From NCBI GenBank assembly GCA_019916065.1, contig CM034236.1:14957167-15021166 (forward strand): a stretch of DNA of 64,000 nucleotides, written 5' to 3'. A model generated the notes under the pieces. The model made no database searches and was not told the DNA's origin. It saw only the letters and a program-made list of their open reading frames with translations. Position numbers and translations under genes: made by a program. Positions 49,301-60,763 of this stretch are shown piece after piece; positions within the stretch are counted from its first letter, which is position 1, and the number at the start of each line of letters is the position of its first letter. The DNA comes from Vitellaria paradoxa. Taxonomy: Eukaryota > Streptophyta > Magnoliopsida > Ericales > Sapotaceae.

Positions 49301-49680
49301 GTAAAGAGGTGCTTGTGCTATAAGGCACATGGTACTCATCAACCCATATGAAACCATCAACATGGTCTAATCCATATGGGCATCAGAAAAATGAATGACC
49401 ATTATTCCTAGTCCTTGCGACCAAAACTCGCATACGACCTGCACCATAAACACTTGGTGGCCCATAGTGCAAAATTGGAGACATAGCTACAGATGACAAG
49501 AGAATGAAAAGTAATTTTGAAACAATTGCCACAAAATTCATGACGTACAAAAGCATCAACTTGTTTCATATAATACAATAAGTTTTACAACAAGGTTGTC
49601 ATACAAAAGTGGAACATTATATTGTAGATAACTAGTTTTTACACAATTTACCTAAACAATAGTAATACAAAGGAAGTTCT
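46400..49680. other. AT-rich stretch without supported genes
   Basis: No gene or transposon is recognised. It contains a possible exon/donor near 48453-48530 (minus strand) and a perfect 35-bp tandem duplication at 49088-49157. Confidence 0.4.
49088..49157. repeat. Perfect 35-bp tandem duplication
   Basis: The unit starts TCAAAAGTATAGTGCTACTT, and the two copies at 49088 and 49123 are identical. It looks recent. Confidence 0.9.
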
Positions 49681-49687
49681 AAATTAA

Positions 49688-50985
49688 CTAAGTGCTCACT
49701 CTATGCCAAATTTGATGAGCTATTTTATCACGTACTCTAGTCATTTCTCTCACTTGAGAGCTAGACAAATCAAGTTCAATTAGATTTCAAGAACTACTGC
49801 CTGCACCCTCATCATGGCTCGAATCTTCAATAATTTGCACTTCGTTTCATGATGCATTTAATGTGTCATCTTAATATTTTGATTGAATAAAGTTATAAAT
49901 AGTACAACAAGCAATTGGGATAGATCTCTAGGTCTTAACTTTGAAAGGTGGCATGGCCTTCAAGTTAGGAAACCGAGCCTTCAAAATGCCAAAGCGCCTT
50001 TCAATCACAATATGCAACATTGAATGGAGGTAATTAAACCACTCTTCAATATTTGTAAGTCGTCATGTGCGTCCACGGTAATCTTGTAAATGGTACTGTT
50101 TCCTACGGTATGATGTTAAAAATTTGGGAATGTTCATGTAACTGGAATCTACAATATAGTATTCCCCTTGGGGTGGATTTGGAAGTAAATTAGTCGGATT
50201 ACTTAAATAATTGCTTAGCATACGAGAATCATTTGTCGTTCCTTTCCACCACGTGAAAACATATGTAAATTGCATATCAAATGAACATGCAACCATAACA
50301 TTATGTGGGGATGGTTTGTTTGCCACGATATAGAACCTGTTTGTTGGCCAAAACATGAGTGATAACTTAAGTCCTGTCGATTGCTCCAATACAGTAATAA
50401 TAACCAAAGAAACTATTAAACCTCAAAATTCGATTATTCTTAACTGAAATGCGTTAGAATTTGAAATGTTATACCTTAAAAGAAAGGGTACAATGTTGGG
50501 TTGTGTAAAATCTCTAGAGGTATTTCATTCATATTAGGTGGCACTATAATAACAACACCCAACTTGCAAACGACCTTCAAAACTTTATGAAAATATGTGT
50601 AAATTGTTTACCTAGAATGTTGAAATCTCTCAGCTACTACACAAAACCTTTCATTATGTGATATAATGAGCCAAAAAAAAAAAAAAAAAAAATACCAACT
50701 TGCTCCTAAAGTGTCAAATATCAAGAGCGGTCTAATAATCTATTAGTTCTTACAACTTCACAAAAGGTAATAAAAAACATGTGGCCACATTCTAAACTGG
50801 TCATAACAACAATCCATATGCCCATTAATCAATTCTATAATATAATTATGCCTTGTTAATTCTGACGTTCTACATGATTTGCTCACTATATTTTTTCCAA
50901 TATAGTCAATGATCGCTGCTGCTATGACAAAATCATTGTTATCATCATCCAAGTCATTTTTCAAAAAGATTTTTAGGATCTCCAA
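49688..50985 (-). pseudogene. PIF/Harbinger transposase (DDE_Tnp_4 nuclease), inactive
   Basis: The N-terminal part (50758-50985) has SCRTSELTRHNYIIELINGH and CYDQFRMWPHVF, typical of plant PIF transposases. The nuclease domain (50063-50407 and on) has HNVMVACSFDMQFTYV, NDSRML, YYIVDSSYMN and YHLQDYRGRT, then VIERRFGILKARFP and IPIACCTIYNFI. The DDE triad is traceable: Asp in GAIDRT near 50377, Asp in NDSR, Glu in VIERRFG. Stops and frameshifts separate the blocks. No Myb-like partner ORF or terminal repeats were found. Confidence 0.85.
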
Positions 50986-51600
50986 TGTTCGCTGTTAATT
51001 AGTCTGTAATCAATTAAATTGAATAAAATTATATTAACAAATGAGTCATAACATTCTATTCTTTAGTTATAAGAACGAGACAAAGTATCGTTTGTTTGCA
51101 AACAAAACAGTTTTATCTTTATACAAAATAAAAACATCATACATCACAGTTTCAAATTCTTATTTGCTAGAAAAAGAGAAAAATAACAGCATACATCACA
51201 AAAGTTTGAAATTAGACAAAATCTACAAATCCTTATGCATTAATAAAATAAAGCCATCATACATAAAATAACATTTCAGTCCAAACATCACAAATCCAGA
51301 CATTACAATCCAAATATAACACTCAAACATAATAAACATAATAGCAAATAAAATTGATCAATCCTTACAATAAAAAGCATAAAAGTCCTCAAACTTAATA
51401 GCACAAAAATCCTACTTCATCATGATCTAATCTCTTTTCCTATCATCGGGAATCTTTAAGAACATTTCTCAACAAATGATGTCCTCACGTATCATTTTCA
51501 TAATTTTTGCATACGTTGCTGCATTAATATCTTTTAGATTGTTTAAGGCTGCTAAATATATTTTGATATGCATACGTTCTTCATCAGGTCTCTTCCCACT
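50986..51600. other. Spacer, nothing supported
   Basis: AT-rich sequence between the transposase remnant and element B. Bases 51601-51605 (CGCAA) would be the left TSD of B; its partner is outside the window. Confidence 0.5.
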
Positions 51601-51909
51601 CGCAATGACTAATTATCCTTGAAAAGCATAATTACAAGACCCAAATTTAGTCCTAAAACACTCATTCATTGATTAGTTAGTGGAGATTTACTTACTTTGA
51701 GTTCTAATATCTTCTATTCCTAAACATGCAAAGAAATGACGAAAAATGATGAGATTATTGAGGAAGAAGAAGATAACAATGATGAAGATTTTTTTGCTAT
51801 TCAATTGCAATACACAGACACTCAAGGAAGATGCAACAGGGCAAATATAGAAGAGATTGAAGAAACTAGCAAAGAAATCAAAGATTTGTTCTTGCCATCT
51901 GGATGGTAT

Positions 51910-51929
51910 AATGGCGTCTGGACGCCATT
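51910..51929. other. Best copy of the Athila CpG dyad
   Basis: AATGGCGTCTGGACGCCATT: two perfect 9-bp inverted arms around TG. Related degenerate copies occur throughout elements A and B. Confidence 0.7.
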
Positions 51930-52962
51930 CTGCAGAAGCTAAATAGGATTTACACTTAAGAAAATTTTTAGATTTGAATTGGGATTTTTGTTCTTCTCAT
52001 CCGGATGCCAGTTTGCCGTCCAAGCGCTGCGATCTAGAATGAACCCGTGTTTTTATTTTAGTCTAGGATTTTGTTGTGTATATATATATGGTCTATTATT
52101 CAAAATTTGCATATAACCATCCATATTTAGCTTTTGGGAGTTTCCGGGTTTAGTTTTTTTAGCATTTTCTTATATTGTTTTGATACTTTTGCACATTGGA
52201 TTCAAGTTTTAATCATCAAACAGTCTGTAGCATAAATATAGTTCAGGTTTTTCTTAATGTCTACTATTTCTTTTATGTTGTTCTTTTCTTGTAGTTATTT
52301 TTGTTTATCTATGATGATGCTAGGTTAGATATTATTTCTTGATTCAACATATCAATGATGGGTAGGTTATTATTTCTTAATTGAACATCATGAGTTATTA
52401 TTTGTTGATTAAACGTCATAAAAACCTTACATGCAAGGTTAAACTTGCATGTTAGGGTCTTTATTAATTTGAACTGATTTGTTTTGATTCAACAACCTTT
52501 GAACACATATAATATCGATCATATTTTCTTAAAATCCTTGATGCTATTATATGATTAAAATAGATATATTTTTGAAATCAAATAAATTGAGTTTGGAACA
52601 AAGATGAAATAATAGCATATATTTCTAGTTTTTCTTTCCTAAACGTGAATTTAAAACTAAGCTTTGGTGAACCTGGATTTGTAAGTTGAATCAAGACATT
52701 TTAATTGTTGAGATTTTATTTCGATTACTTGATTTATTTTGTTTTATTGCTAGCATTTAGTTTAGTTGAAGTATTTATATCGTTTTAATTTTAGTTATTA
52801 TTTTAAAGTGTTTACGTCAAATTTCTATTGAGTCTTTAGAATCAAATATTTCAGAAACCTAATAACTCAAATCTGATTTATTTTCGTGCATATGGAAATT
52901 GAGAATAACTTAGCTTAGAAAACATAGATATTAGAAAAATTAGCTTCCCTAAGGATTCGATG

Positions 52963-52977
52963 CCTGGTTCCACTAGG
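52963..52977 (+). other. Conserved hairpin near the LTR 3' end (element B)
   Basis: CCTGGTTCCACTAGG: 5-bp stem with one G-T wobble, 61 bases before the LTR end, preceded by a degenerate GGATTCGAT motif as in other Athila LTRs. Confidence 0.55.
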
Positions 52978-53049
52978 ACTAAACTATACTGCACCTTCTT
53001 ACACTTAGGAGGTAATTTTAATGGATTTTATTAGAGCAGTTCAAGTTTT

Positions 53050-53066
53050 AGGCACTGTCGCTGAGA
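53050..53066 (+). other. Degenerate primer-binding site of element B
   Basis: AGGCACTGTCGCTGAGA, 11 bases after the LTR. It lines up with the tRNA-Asp-type site of A; nearly all differences from the consensus are transitions. Confidence 0.55.
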
Positions 53067-53336
53067 ACGCCAAAATTTTCTTATTTTCTAGGATAGTCTA
53101 GGTTTAAGTTTTTCTAGTTTCCTTCTTAAAAAAAATTCTATTTCTTTGATACTGTGCTTTGCCGTCTGAACACCATTAGGTACCATTTGAATGCCAGTCT
53201 ATAGTATTCGCTTTTTTGTGTATGAGCATTTAGATTCGAGGGGAATCAAGTAGACTTCAATGTTCTAGCATTCTTAATTTTCTTTTCGAACGTTCTGATC
53301 CTTTGAAAGGTATTCAAAACCCTTTTACACCTGAAA

Positions 53337-54515
53337 TGGCGAATCTTCTAGGTGGAGGTGTAGGCTGATTGCAAGATCTCAATGGTCAACCTCAGGCACC
53401 TCCTATGAGGTCCATGAGAGATTATCTTCGACAGGATAGACATATACCTGAATCTTGTATAGTGTGGCTTGATATCCAAAGACCTTTTAACTTCAAACTT
53501 AGGATGATCTAACTCCTTCCAACATTTCATGGTATGGAATATGAAAACCCTTACGAACACTTACGAACACCTAACTCACTTTAGGAATATCTGTGTGATT
53601 TTTAGGGATCAGAATTATCCCATAAATCTTGTCTTCTTAAAACTTTTTTCTTTCTCCTTAATGGATAAAGCTGTGAGATGGTTTGAATTCTTGCAACCAA
53701 ATTCCATTCATTCATGGGATGAGATGCAAGAAAAATTCTTAAAAAAATTCTTCCCATGAAATAGAACTGATGCTATTCAGCATCAAATATCAAATTTTAA
53801 ATTTTGCTCCTCAGCCAACTGGAACCTTTTACCAATGCTGGGAGAGGTTTAGACCTTACTGCATTCATGCCCTCACAACAACTTTCTGACATGGCAACTT
53901 GCAAGTATTTTCCTTGGATTATTGACGCCACAACTCAAGCAGTTTGTGGAAACTGTGTGTAATAGACAATTCTATGAAAAAACTCTTGAACAAGCATATG
54001 AATTTTTCATCTTTTTAGCTGAGAATGCTCAAACTTGGGATACTAAAGGAGCTAAGTATAATCAAACCATAAGTAGTATGCCTAAAGGAGTGCATCAATT
54101 GAGTGAAGACAATAGTCTCAAAGTAAAAATTGCAACCTTAACAAAAGAGATTGAGACATTGAAGATCAAGAAAGAAACACTGCTCGTTAAAGAGCTAGTA
54201 GTGAATGTTTATTACTTTACATGCAATAGTCAATCACATAGAACTGACGACTGTCCAACCATACCATTGTGGAGAGAGATAGTACAAATACAACAATCCC
54301 ATAGACTTCCTGTTAATGTTGTAAGTCAATTCCGTCCACCATATCAAGGAATAAATCAAAGAGGGAATCCCTATTCTGAAACTTACAATCTGGGATGGAG
54401 GAACTACCTTAATTTTAGATGGAAAAATGATGGAGTATCAATGTCTCAGCAATATCATGTTGCTCTACCTCCACCTATACCTCAAGCTCCATTTCCAACC
54501 ACAGGACAATCTTAG
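53337..54515 (+). pseudogene. Gag of element B
   Basis: Starts ATGGCGAATCTTC at 53337 with an early stop. Open pieces are 53529-53759 (HLTHFRNICVIFRDQNYP, DKAVRWFEF, HSWDEMQEKFLKKFFP) and 53922-54515 (LEQAYEFFIFLAENAQTWD, GVHQLSEDNSL). The zinc knuckle reads YFTCNSQSHRTDDC: the first Cys is lost while the last is kept, the reverse of element A. Confidence 0.87.
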
Positions 54516-55239
54516 AATTTGGGACAATCACAAAATCTATATATACCTCTGAATAAACGTTCTACCGAAGAGACACTTTAGTAGTTTATGAACACGCAAT
54601 CAACATTATGGGTTCAAAACAATCGAGTTATGGATGACATAAAAAGTCAGTTGACTATTGTAACTCAAGCATTGAGCACTCAACCCAAGTCGGCTACTTG
54701 TGCAACCAAGACCAAACCCAGTAGCTCAAGCAAATCAAACTGAAGGATCTTCCAGTGCTCAAACTAATCACGAGCAAGTATAGGCAGTCATGACACTTAG
54801 GAATGGTAAAGTTATAGATAAAACCATTCACCATAAGAAAGCTGAGCCTAGGGAAGAGTTGGAACCTAAGTAGACGGTAAAAGATCAAATAGTGATGGAT
54901 AAACAAGAAAATTCAACAAAGGATCAGGAAAAGCAAGAATAGACTATGGAAATAGAAAAGAAGAAAGAAGGAAACAAAAAGACAAAGAATACATCAAATG
55001 AATATGTTCCCAAACCGCTATTTTCTCAAAGATTCTTAAATAGTAAGAAAGAGGCTCAGTACACAGAGATGATAGAGGTATTCGAGTAAGTGAAAATTAA
55101 TATACCTCCATTAGATGCCATCAAACAAATTCCCTCTTGTGCAAAATTTCTAAAAAAACTCTACATAGTTAAGAAGGGATTGCACGTGAAAGAGAAGGCA
55201 TTTTTGATGGCACGAGCAAGTGCTATCATTTAAAGTCGT

Positions 55240-55640
55240 GAACTTCCCAAATATAAGGATCTTGGCTGTCCCACAATTTTATGCTATATTAGGGAGTATC
55301 AAATAAATAATGCACTGCTTAATTTGGAGGTAAGTGTGAATTTGTTACCTTATTCTGTGTACGTAAAATTGGGTTTAGGAGAACTAAAGCCTATCGAGTC
55401 ACTCTACAACTTGTAGATAGATCTGTGAGAACACCTCGTGAAATGGTTGAGAATATATTGGTTAAAGTAGAGAATTTTTGTTTCCCAGTGGATTTTGTAA
55501 TCCTCAATACATAACCCTTAACTAATCTCTCTACAAATCAAACTCTAGTTATTTTAGGTAGACCTTTCTTTGTAACATCAAATGCCCTTACTAATTGCAA
55601 GATAGGGTCTCTTAAAATGTCCTTTAGCACAATTACTTTT
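55240..55640 (+). pseudogene. Aspartic protease of element B, catalytic Asp lost
   Basis: The active-site region reads LLNLEVSVNLLPYSVY, where element A has LLDLGPSVNPLPYSVY. Both the catalytic Asp and the following Gly are replaced (Asp to Asn, Gly to Glu), both explained by G-to-A changes. Multiple stops follow before the frame reopens near 55617. Confidence 0.78.
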
Positions 55641-55988
55641 GAAACAAACATTTGTAAAGTCTGTAAACAACCAAAGGAAGAGTATGAAATTCAAGAGGTG
55701 GATATGATCGAAACTATAGTCCAAGATTATGTAGACAGAAAGTTTTATGAAGAACCCTTGGAAAGGACAATTTGTTTTAGTAAAGGCCTCTCAAAAAGCA
55801 CTGACATAATTGATGAAGCCAGGAATCTGTATGAATTAATTGAAATACGTAAGATTATGGCAGTAGGTAATTGGGTGCTACCTTTTGAAAAATTAGAACT
55901 GCTTAAAAAGGGAGTGGAATCTTCTAAGTTAAAAGCACCGAATCTTGAAAGAAAACCACTACCTGATTATTTAAATATGCTTTTCTAG
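55617..55988 (+). pseudogene. Protease-RT linker of element B
   Basis: 123 open codons beginning with the end of the protease (MSFSTITFETNI), then the acidic linker (EEYEIQEVDMIETIVQDYVD) and PLPDYLNMLF, which in Athila polyproteins lies before the reverse transcriptase. Confidence 0.75.
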
Positions 55989-56011
55989 GTGAGGCAAAAA
56001 CCTTTCCTGTA

Positions 56012-56860
56012 GTGATTTCTGTGGAACTAATACCCAAGCAAGAGGCTCAACTAGTTGAACTACTCAAGAAACATAGAAGTGCATTAGAATGGTCTGTGGT
56101 CGACTTAAGTGGAATAAGTCCCTTACTCTACATACATTATATTTATTTGGAAGAAGATGGAAAATCGATTTGTCAAATGCAAGTGTGCTTCAATCCAAAC
56201 ATGAAAGAAGTAGGAAGGGCTAAAGTACTTAAATTATTGGATGTAGGGATTATATACCCGATATCTGATTCTAAATGGGTAAGCCCAACATAAGTTGTGC
56301 CAAAGAAATTAGGTGTTATAGTTGTAAGAAATGATAATAACGAACTGGTACCTACTCTAGTTCAAATAGGATGGAGAGTGTGTATTGACCATTGAAAACT
56401 CAATGCTGTAACTCGTAAAGACCATTTCCGTTACCATTTCTAGATCAAGTATTTGAGAGAGTAGTTGGACACGCTTTCTATTGCTTTTTAGATGGCTATT
56501 TGAGTTACGATCAAATCGAAGTTGCCATAGAGGATCAAGAGGAGACAATTTTTTCCTTTCCCTTTGGTACTTTCGCATAGAAAAGAATGCCACTTGGCCT
56601 ATGTAATACTCTAGCTGCATTTCAACGATGTATGATAAGTATTTTCAGTGACATGGTGGAGGACATTGTAGAAGTATTTATGGACGATTTCTTTGTCTAC
56701 AATGACTCCTTTGAGTAATGCTTGAACAATCTGGATAAAGTTTTATCTAGGTGTGAAGAACGAAACCTCGTACTAAATTGGGAAAAATGCCATTTTATGA
56801 TACAATTAGGGATTGTTCTTAGGCATATCATCTCTAAAGCGGGAATACAAGTAGATTAAG
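56012..56860 (+). pseudogene. Reverse transcriptase of element B, active site kept but frame broken
   Basis: 56012-56293 has ELLKKHRSALEWSVVDLSGI and LKLLDVGIIYPISDSKWVSP, ending at a stop where a Gln is expected (CAA to TAA). Downstream the palm has FYCFLDGYLSYDQIEVAIED and, at 56677-56694, FMDDFF with both catalytic Asp (codons 56683-56688). Element A has lost this pair. Confidence 0.83.
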
Positions 56861-56989
56861 CAAAGGTTCACTTGATACAGAAGCTCCCGTCCCCATGTAG
56901 TGTTAAGGCTATTCATTCATTTTTGGGGCATGCCGATTTTTATTAGTAGTTTATTCTTTTTTTTCAGCTCACTTACTAAGCCCTTATGT

Positions 56990-57400
56990 CACCTAGTGAC
57001 ACAAGATGTACCTTTTGAACAGACCCGTCAATGGTAGGATGCATTTGAGAAATTGAAAGAGTACTTAACCACAACTCCTATTTTGTAACCTCCTAATTGG
57101 TCACTACCATTTAAACTGATGTGTGATGCCAGTGACAAGCAATTGGAGCTGTGTTAGGTCAAAGAAAGGATAAGAAAGCGCACGTGATTTATTATGCAAG
57201 TAAGACTCTAAATAAAATGTAAAGGAACTACTCTACTACCGAGAGGAATTTTTAGCAGTTGTATTTGCACTTAAAAAGTTCTGATCTTACCTCATTGGTT
57301 CGACAATTATTGTTTATACTGATCATTCTGCTTTGAAGTATTTGTTAACCAAGAAAGATGCTAAGCCGTGCTTAATTCGTTAGATTTTGCTCTTACAAGA
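56990..57400 (+). pseudogene. RNase H region of element B
   Basis: Fragments matching element A: MCDASD near 57120, YYASKTLN near 57195, FLAVVFALKKF near 57250, and [20 protein letters not shown] at 57307-57366. Frameshifts and an in-frame TAG in place of a Trp codon near 57383 disable it. Confidence 0.78.
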
Positions 57401-58350
57401 GTTTGACTTAGTTATAAAAGATAAGAAAGGAGTAGAGGATGTAGTTGCTAATCACTTATCAAGCCTTCTTGCAGAACTACGCATCAATGAAAATACTAAG
57501 ATTAATGATGGATTTCTAGATAAGCATTTCTTTAGTGTGTCAGCCATGTTTTCTACCACGCCCCTGTGGTATGCAGATATAGCCAATTATTTAGTGACCG
57601 GTAAAATTGTAGATGAATGGAGCGCAAAGGGCAAAAAGAAATTCTTAAGGAATGTCCGAGTATTTTTCTAGGATGATCTGTATCTATTCAAGTATTGTCT
57701 TGATCAAGTTATTAGACAATGTATTCCAGATTGGGAGGTTCCTGATATCTTACAATTTTGCCACTTATAAGCGTGTGGTGGTCATTTCTTTGCAATAAAG
57801 ACATCTTCAAAAATTCTTCGAAGAGCTTCTATTGGCCTACTCTTTTTAAAGATGTTCAAAGCTTTTGCACATTGTGTGATCGATGTCAAAGATTAGGAAG
57901 CTTGACAAGACGTAACATGATGCCATTAACTCCTATTCTTGTTCTCGAAGTTTTTGATTGTTGGGACATCGACTTTATGCGACCGTTTCCTATTTCATTT
58001 GAACATGAGTATATCCTTGTGGGGGTAGATTATGTATCCAAATAGGTTGAAGCTGTTGCAACATGGACGAATGATCATAAAGTAGTAAAATTTTTGCATG
58101 AAAATATCTTCTCCAAATTTGGAGTTCCTAGAGTCATCATTAGTGATGAAACACTTCTATAATAGACCAGTCGAAATTCTCATGCAAAAATATGGTGTAG
58201 TTTATAAGGTAGGTACTTCGTACCATCCTTAAACAAGTGGTCAAGTAGAACTTTCTATTCATGAGATTAAACAAATTTTAGAAAAGATGGTTAATCCTAA
58301 CTGTAAAGATTGGTCTTTGCATTTGGTGGATTCCCTATGGGCGTATCATA
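57387..58350 (+). pseudogene. Integrase N-terminus and core of element B
   Basis: 57387-57671 carries LLQEFDLVIKDKKGVEDVVA and the spacer to the integrase. 57758-58045 has SFYWPTLFKDVQSFCTLCDR, CQRLGSLTRRNMMPL and the core DCWDIDFMRPF, VGVDYVSK. Two stops (Trp TGG to TAG after YVSK; Gln CAA to TAA before TSGQ) and frameshifts follow. Confidence 0.83.
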
Positions 58351-58566
58351 TAGCTTACAAGGCACAATTGGGAATTGTCACCTTACTGGCTTGTTTATGG
58401 ACAACCTTGTCATCTGCCAGCTGAAATAGAGCATAAAGCCTATTGGGCCATTAAAAAGTTCAATTTGAGTGTCGATGAAGTGGGACTCCACCATAAACTT
58501 CAGTCGATAGATATGGATGAACTCTAAAATGATGCTTATGAGAATGCAAAGATTTATAAAGAAAAG

Positions 58567-58851
58567 ATGAAAAATATTCATGATAAGCACATTGCAAGGC
58601 AAACTTTTCACAAAGGTCAAAAAGTACTACTGTATAAATCACGACTTCATTTGTTCCCAGGAAAGCTGCAATCTAACTGGGTAGGACCATTTATTGTGGT
58701 AAAGGTGTCTCAGCATGGGGCCATTAAGATTGAAAATTCAAAAAATAAGAATACTTTTAAAGTAAATGAACACTGTCTCAAGCCGTATCTAGAGAATTTC
58801 GTAGTTATGATTGAAACATGGGATCTTGAGGATCCTGTAACTTTTGAGTGA
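58567..58851 (+). pseudogene. Integrase C-terminus of element B
   Basis: 94 codons with [40 protein letters not shown] and [15 protein letters not shown], the Athila integrase end, closing with DLEDPVTFE. This is the end of pol; a 23-base A tract and two dyad copies (58935-58967) follow. Confidence 0.83.
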
Positions 58852-59485
58852 ATTTCCCAACCATTTCATACTTGTTGTACATTAGTAGGAATTTGCAATT
58901 CAAAAAAAAAAAAAAAAAAAAAAAAATTGCTCTTGCCGTCTAGATGCCAAAATGTCGTCTGGACGCCAATGTCTAGTAAGTTGAGGTTCAAATTCAAGTT
59001 AAAATTTTTGGCCTTGTTGTCTGGATAGCATGCGACATCAATTAAAACCCTTTTTTCTTATTTATTTCGTGCGAATCCTCTTTTAAATCAGTTCCAAACC
59101 CTCTCTAGATTGTTAATTGTCCACTCCTGCACAAGTTTAACTCGAAAGCAAGGATTGATTCACAAAGGTCTCAAGTTCTGATTGTGTTCTTCAGTCATCA
59201 AATCACCATTTCTAGTAAATCCCTAAACCCACTTTCATGTTTCACATTTGTTTCAAGCTTTCATGTCTTCAAGTCATTTGTGCCAATTTTTGACCCAAAA
59301 ATTTATAAAATCTTGATTCTTTGAATCTTAATAGCGTTTGTATGGATTGTTTTTTGCAATTTTCACCAATTTTTCAAGTATACCCAATATCCGTATACTT
59401 CAATTCATAAGGTCCCTTTTTTTTTTTCAAGTCTAAAATCTGTCCAATCTAATTTTGGTGATGTATAATAAAGATTTTGACTATC
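58852..59485 (+). other. Post-pol spacer of element B, left part
   Basis: Non-coding, homologous to the same interval in A. It contains an A tract and dyad copies around 58935-58948, 58954-58967 and 59016. It ends in ATTTT (59486-59490), the TSD of the copia insertion. Confidence 0.6.
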
Positions 59486-59490
59486 ATTTT

Positions 59491-59865
59491 TGAAATTACG
59501 TACTATGCTAATAACAATCCTAAACAACCAATCCACAAACACACAATGATAGAAGGTGAGATAAACAAAATAAAGTAACCCACGAAGGGAAACCTTAAAC
59601 AAAACTTTCACTAAAATCAAACATTGGTTACAAACTCACACTCTCGATAGATCGACTCTTCGACTCTATACTCTATTGATGTTTGCTCGACTCCTCGATT
59701 CACCAACTCCTTTAGCGAAAGCCCTTCGACTCCTCGAAGGCACAACACCGAATTCTTGGCAACCTCTCGTGCTGAATCCTCAGCTCTTCAAAGATTCGAA
59801 CTCTTTCGAATCACACAGATGAAAGAATGCTTGGCTAAGTTGTTGAGAGAACTTTTTGACTTGCA
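59491..59865 (-). repeat. Truncated 3' LTR of the copia element
   Basis: Matches 60764-61137 with about 5-10% differences, then stops abruptly at GAGAGAACTTTTTGACTT, where the sequence changes to Athila type. Confidence 0.85.
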
Positions 59866-60207
59866 TGTCTAGGGACAATTGTGCTAAGGTGTACAAGGGA
59901 GGTTTTTCTTAAAAAAAAAATACATATACATATATTGGGACACTGTTTCATGAGTTCATTAGTATCAGTTCTATGAAAAAAAAAATGAAATTAACAAAGT
60001 TCCAATTTTTGGCATTCTATAAGTTGAAAGGAGAGAAGTTGGGGGGAGGGGAGAATGAAATGAAAAGCACTTTATCCCTTGATTCCCTAAGACATGCACT
60101 TTGAATTCCTTATCATTCATTTGTTAACCAAATACCCTATAGCCAAGTTACAACTTAGTAAAGACCTAATGAACTTTAGGTGAAAGATATTTTGAAGGAG
60201 CATTGAT
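59866..60207 (+). other. Athila-derived segment captured in the copia element
   Basis: Homologous to the reverse complement of about 7690-8110 in element A. Shared blocks include TGCACTTTGAATTCC, GGCCAAGTTACAACYTAGT and GACTTTAGGTGAAAG. In an Athila this region lies after the third ORF, so here it is out of place. It joins the copia LTR at 59865 and the copia gag at about 60208. Confidence 0.75.
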
Positions 60208-60718
60208 TTAAGTTGTGTGATCAACTAAAGTTATCTTCAACATCTTGTTCTTCACGGTCAACTTCTCGTTTTGCTTGTGGAACTTTTGATAGTCAAGATA
60301 TAGTTGTTCATAAGCATCTTCAAAATCTATCTCTTTACTTTCACAATCATGTTTTGATTTTTCCACTGAAGAATCTTTCTTTGAATTCTTGGAACCAGGT
60401 GAGTCTTTAGAGCTTACAGATCCCAAGCTCCTTGCCATGAAAGCTATGAAGTTTTCTGGAAAATCATCTGAAGATGATGAAGTACTTGATTCATCTGTAC
60501 CATCCAATGTTGCATTTAGAATATTTTTCTTGATCTTCTTATTCCCACAATCCTGGGTTATATGACCATAACCCTTGCACTCATAGCACTTCACCCCTTT
60601 AAACCTATTTTTCTTTTTTTTTTTGGGTTCAAAAAAATTTTCACCCTCGGATTTATCATTCTTCTTAAATCTTTTTAGATTTTCTGCCTTCTCTACAGGG
60701 ATACATCTAGCAATTAAT
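60208..60718 (-). pseudogene. Partial copia Gag with zinc knuckle
   Basis: Open frame with a basic stretch (KKKKKNRFKG), a complete CX2CX4HX4C knuckle (CYECKGYGHITQDC), a Ser/Asp-rich region (DESSTSSSSDDFPENF) and a coiled-coil-like end (YLDYQKFHKQNEKL). The N-terminal Gag core is missing: the frame begins shortly after the PBS. The 3' end joins Athila sequence. Confidence 0.8.
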
Positions 60719-60763
60719 AGGATGACGTTTTTCTCTCAAAAATATACCTGCCCTGATACCAAT

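Larger units (their letters stand above)
51606..53038 (+). repeat. 5' LTR of Athila element B
   Basis: Starts TGACTAATTATCC and ends TTAGAGCA. It aligns in sense with the reverse complement of the element A LTRs (for example the CCTTACATGCAAGG block near 52430). It contains a 20-bp dyad at 51910-51929 and a hairpin at 52963-52977. The start is fixed by alignment to the LTR of A. Confidence 0.82.

Noticed and set aside
51736..51942. 68-codon acidic frame inside the LTR of element B
   Set aside because: Lies wholly in the LTR; the matching part of the LTR of A is not open over the same length, so coding is unlikely.
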